Assembly (NCBI RefSeq): GCF_905163445.1
Contig: NC_053191.1
Coordinates: forward strand, 7,812,001-7,876,000
Length of the DNA: 64,000 nucleotides
Origin: Pararge aegeria
Lineage: Eukaryota; Arthropoda; Insecta; Lepidoptera; Nymphalidae
Reading direction: 5' to 3'
The notes below the pieces were generated by a model. That model was not told the DNA's origin, ran no database searches, and worked only from the letters and a program-made list of their open reading frames with translations. Both the position numbers and the translations under genes were made by a program. Positions 63,301 through 64,000 of this stretch are shown in pieces; the first letter of the stretch is position 1; each line of letters opens with the position of its first letter.

Positions 63301-63684
63301 TAAAATAAAATGTGAAATTCATTAGACTTTTAAATCGAATATTTATTCCATTCTTACCTCTTCATCTGCGTCAGCAAGTCCTTCAGTAGCGGCAAGTGCC
63401 TGACGTAAGTAAGACACTGCACTACCACAGGCACCCATCGCAAGATGTGCTCGACCAAGATCCGCTAATGCGTTGGCTCTTCCACGTGAATCGCCTAATG
63501 TAATCGAAAAAAATGGAACGTTTTAGTTTTGATAATTGTTGAGTATTTGACAGAAATGCAATAGTAACGGTAGTAACGTACCAGCAGCTGTCGCGTGTCG
63601 CAGACGTGACTCGTGCCATCGTGCTGCTTCAGCCTGTGCACCAAGCGCCGCGTGAGCTGCGCCCAATCCACCACATGCTCGAGC
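54315..63684 (-). CDS. Ttc28: TTC28-like TPR/CHAT protein, C-terminal 1354 residues, 22 exons, 5' end outside window
   Basis: Large cytoplasmic TPR protein with a caspase-like CHAT domain; the vertebrate homologue is linked to centrosome, midbody and cytokinesis. Exons in order: 63684-63582, 63494-63358, 63220-63043, 62954-62828, 62702-62542, 62454-62356, 62266-62151, 62049-61934, 61861-61734, 61621-61418, 60734-60595, 60464-60357, 59961-59880, 59521-59424, 59344-59121, 58936-58772, 58221-58066, 56552-56449, 56315-56162, 55964-55813, 55708-55583, 55501-54315. They total 4065 bases and every phase fits. Seen in visible numbering: TPR helices (1-180); CHAT (about 360-740) with VHFATHI (His 520) and VVISCAP (Cys 604), the expected catalytic pair, then FLAAGAQAILVTLWP; a conserved tail block (CHELLASLGFDLAEVGQ, KTANRRHIQFVLQALL); SLSLESSSSVESLAS; and a Pro/Ser-rich disordered C-terminus. 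Orthology rests on my recollection of the TTC28 post-CHAT region. Confidence 0.92.
56600..56872 (-). mobile_element. SINE family B in a TTC28-like intron
   Basis: Blocks aatatactacgacaataca, aatcgccatcaatccccaaa, gtaagcgtagattgtgttat and ccagttgtgcgaatcgaact. Complete to the head end (ctctgctccaatcgactggc). Its sense strand is the same as that of the host gene. Confidence 0.75.
57366..57850. mobile_element. Foldback-like element in a TTC28-like intron
   Basis: About 27 bases at 57398-57424 (atggagggtagaggtaagga, then gagtcatct) recur exactly in inverted orientation at about 57803-57831. Further inverted matches lie inward (gaaaaagtgtc, then ggcgccatc-type blocks). The arms are imperfect outside the core, and the interior of about 370 bp has no coding potential. 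I could not define a target duplication. Confidence 0.6.
58340..58530 (-). mobile_element. SINE family C fragment
   Basis: gtgatgaggcagtgttagat, taaacccatatccctaggcg, atttacgcggcatcgtactg and acgcttagtcacaatgccac match the family C body. In a TTC28-like intron. Confidence 0.5.
58962..59031. repeat. Two adjacent hairpins in a TTC28-like intron
   Basis: Arms tggtggtcatac/gtatgaccacca (58962-58973, 58978-58989) form the first. Arms atttccaaaatcgttat/ataacgatcttggaaat (58994-59010, 59015-59031, one mismatch) form the second. Both have 4-base loops reading aaga and are only 4 bases apart. Confidence 0.85.
59600..59795 (+). mobile_element. Non-LTR type repeat tail
   Basis: Ends ttaggcctacttgaaataaa, tgaattttgaattttga and a (GAT)n run: a common lepidopteran element end. 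In a TTC28-like intron, antisense to the gene. Confidence 0.5.
60118..60190 (-). mobile_element. Non-LTR 3' UTR fragment
   Basis: The minus strand reads gaagctatagcaataatacc and gcctttgcataat, a decayed form of the agatcgcttta-gcgataaggccgcctttg signature. In a TTC28-like intron. Confidence 0.45.
60745..60905 (-). mobile_element. Non-LTR retrotransposon 3' UTR tail
   Basis: On the minus strand: gttgcctggcagagatcgct, aataagcgataaggccgc, then gtgcaaataaagagtataaa with a (TTAA)-type tail. Same orientation as the host gene. It begins about 10 bases upstream of an exon acceptor (60734 is the first exon base). Confidence 0.65.
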
Positions 63685-63726
63685 CTGGCATATGAAACAA
63701 TAATAAGTTCCTGGTAATAAAAATAA

Positions 63727-64000
63727 GGAGCGGTGATAGCCTAGTGTTTAGGACTTCGGCTTCACTTTCAGGGGGCTGAGTTCAAATCCCAGCACGCAGC
63801 AGCTTCTTTAATTTATGTACGTCTTAAGTCCTTAAAATAACACTTGCTTTAACAGTGAAGGAAAACATCGTGGAGAAACTTGCAAGGATTCTCAAAGACG
63901 TGTGAAGTCCACCATTATGCACTTGGTCAGCGTGGTGGACTACGGCCTAAACCCTTCTCATTGTACTCGTGCCTTGTATTGCCGTACTGCCGGTATTGGG
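63727..64000 (+). mobile_element. SINE family A, running into the window edge
   Basis: Head gagcggtgatagcctagtgt, cttcggcttcactttcaggg and box B gagttcaaatccc. Then gtgaaggaaaacatcgtg, gtcagcgtggtggactacgg and the 3' end near the edge. Lies just upstream of the first visible exon acceptor, antisense to the gene. Confidence 0.75.

Noticed and set aside
1..64000. CRISPR array, operon, phage or bacterial island
   Set aside because: No regularly spaced direct repeats, no ribosome-binding-site gene chains and no prokaryotic genes. Introns and SINEs throughout show insect nuclear DNA.

Overview
This is eukaryotic DNA, almost certainly from a moth or butterfly (Lepidoptera). Coding sequence is split into short exons with GT/AG borders. 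Non-coding DNA is AT-rich and full of tRNA-headed SINEs and 5'-truncated non-LTR retrotransposon tails of the kinds common in lepidopteran genomes. One gene encodes a cuticular protein with the lepidopteran TPEVAxARAAH motif. I cannot name the species.

Three protein-coding genes can be supported, all on the minus strand. (1) 872-8331: a pickpocket-family DEG/ENaC sodium channel. I joined 12 exons by hand; every junction keeps frame and the result covers about 459 residues. The last exon (second membrane helix) lies beyond the left edge. (2) 9648-16029: a secreted cuticular protein of 260 residues in two coding exons, one encoding only MKSM, separated by a 5.6 kb intron, with a TATA-type promoter near 16160-16196. 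(3) 54315-63684: the C-terminal 1354 residues of a TTC28-like protein (TPR repeats, CHAT caspase-like domain, conserved post-CHAT region, disordered tail) in 22 exons whose phases all agree; its 5' end lies beyond the right edge.

Between about 16.2 and 54.3 kb I found no host gene. The stretch holds AT-rich sequence, three tRNA-derived SINE families, non-LTR retrotransposon 3' ends (two with long RT C-terminal reading frames, at 46.3-47.4 and 50.3-51.3 kb), a 193 bp hAT-type element with a clean 8 bp target duplication, and several perfect inverted repeats of 17-25 bp with very short loops.

The genes are functionally unrelated (sensory ion channel, exoskeleton, large TPR/CHAT scaffold) and do not form a pathway. 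No CRISPR array, biosynthetic cluster or clearly new enzymatic system is present. The most unusual items are structural: a decayed copy of the channel's TM1 exon, an inverted duplication with arms of about 255 bp around SINE tails, two insertions with 5' inversions, and the set of short-loop palindromes.
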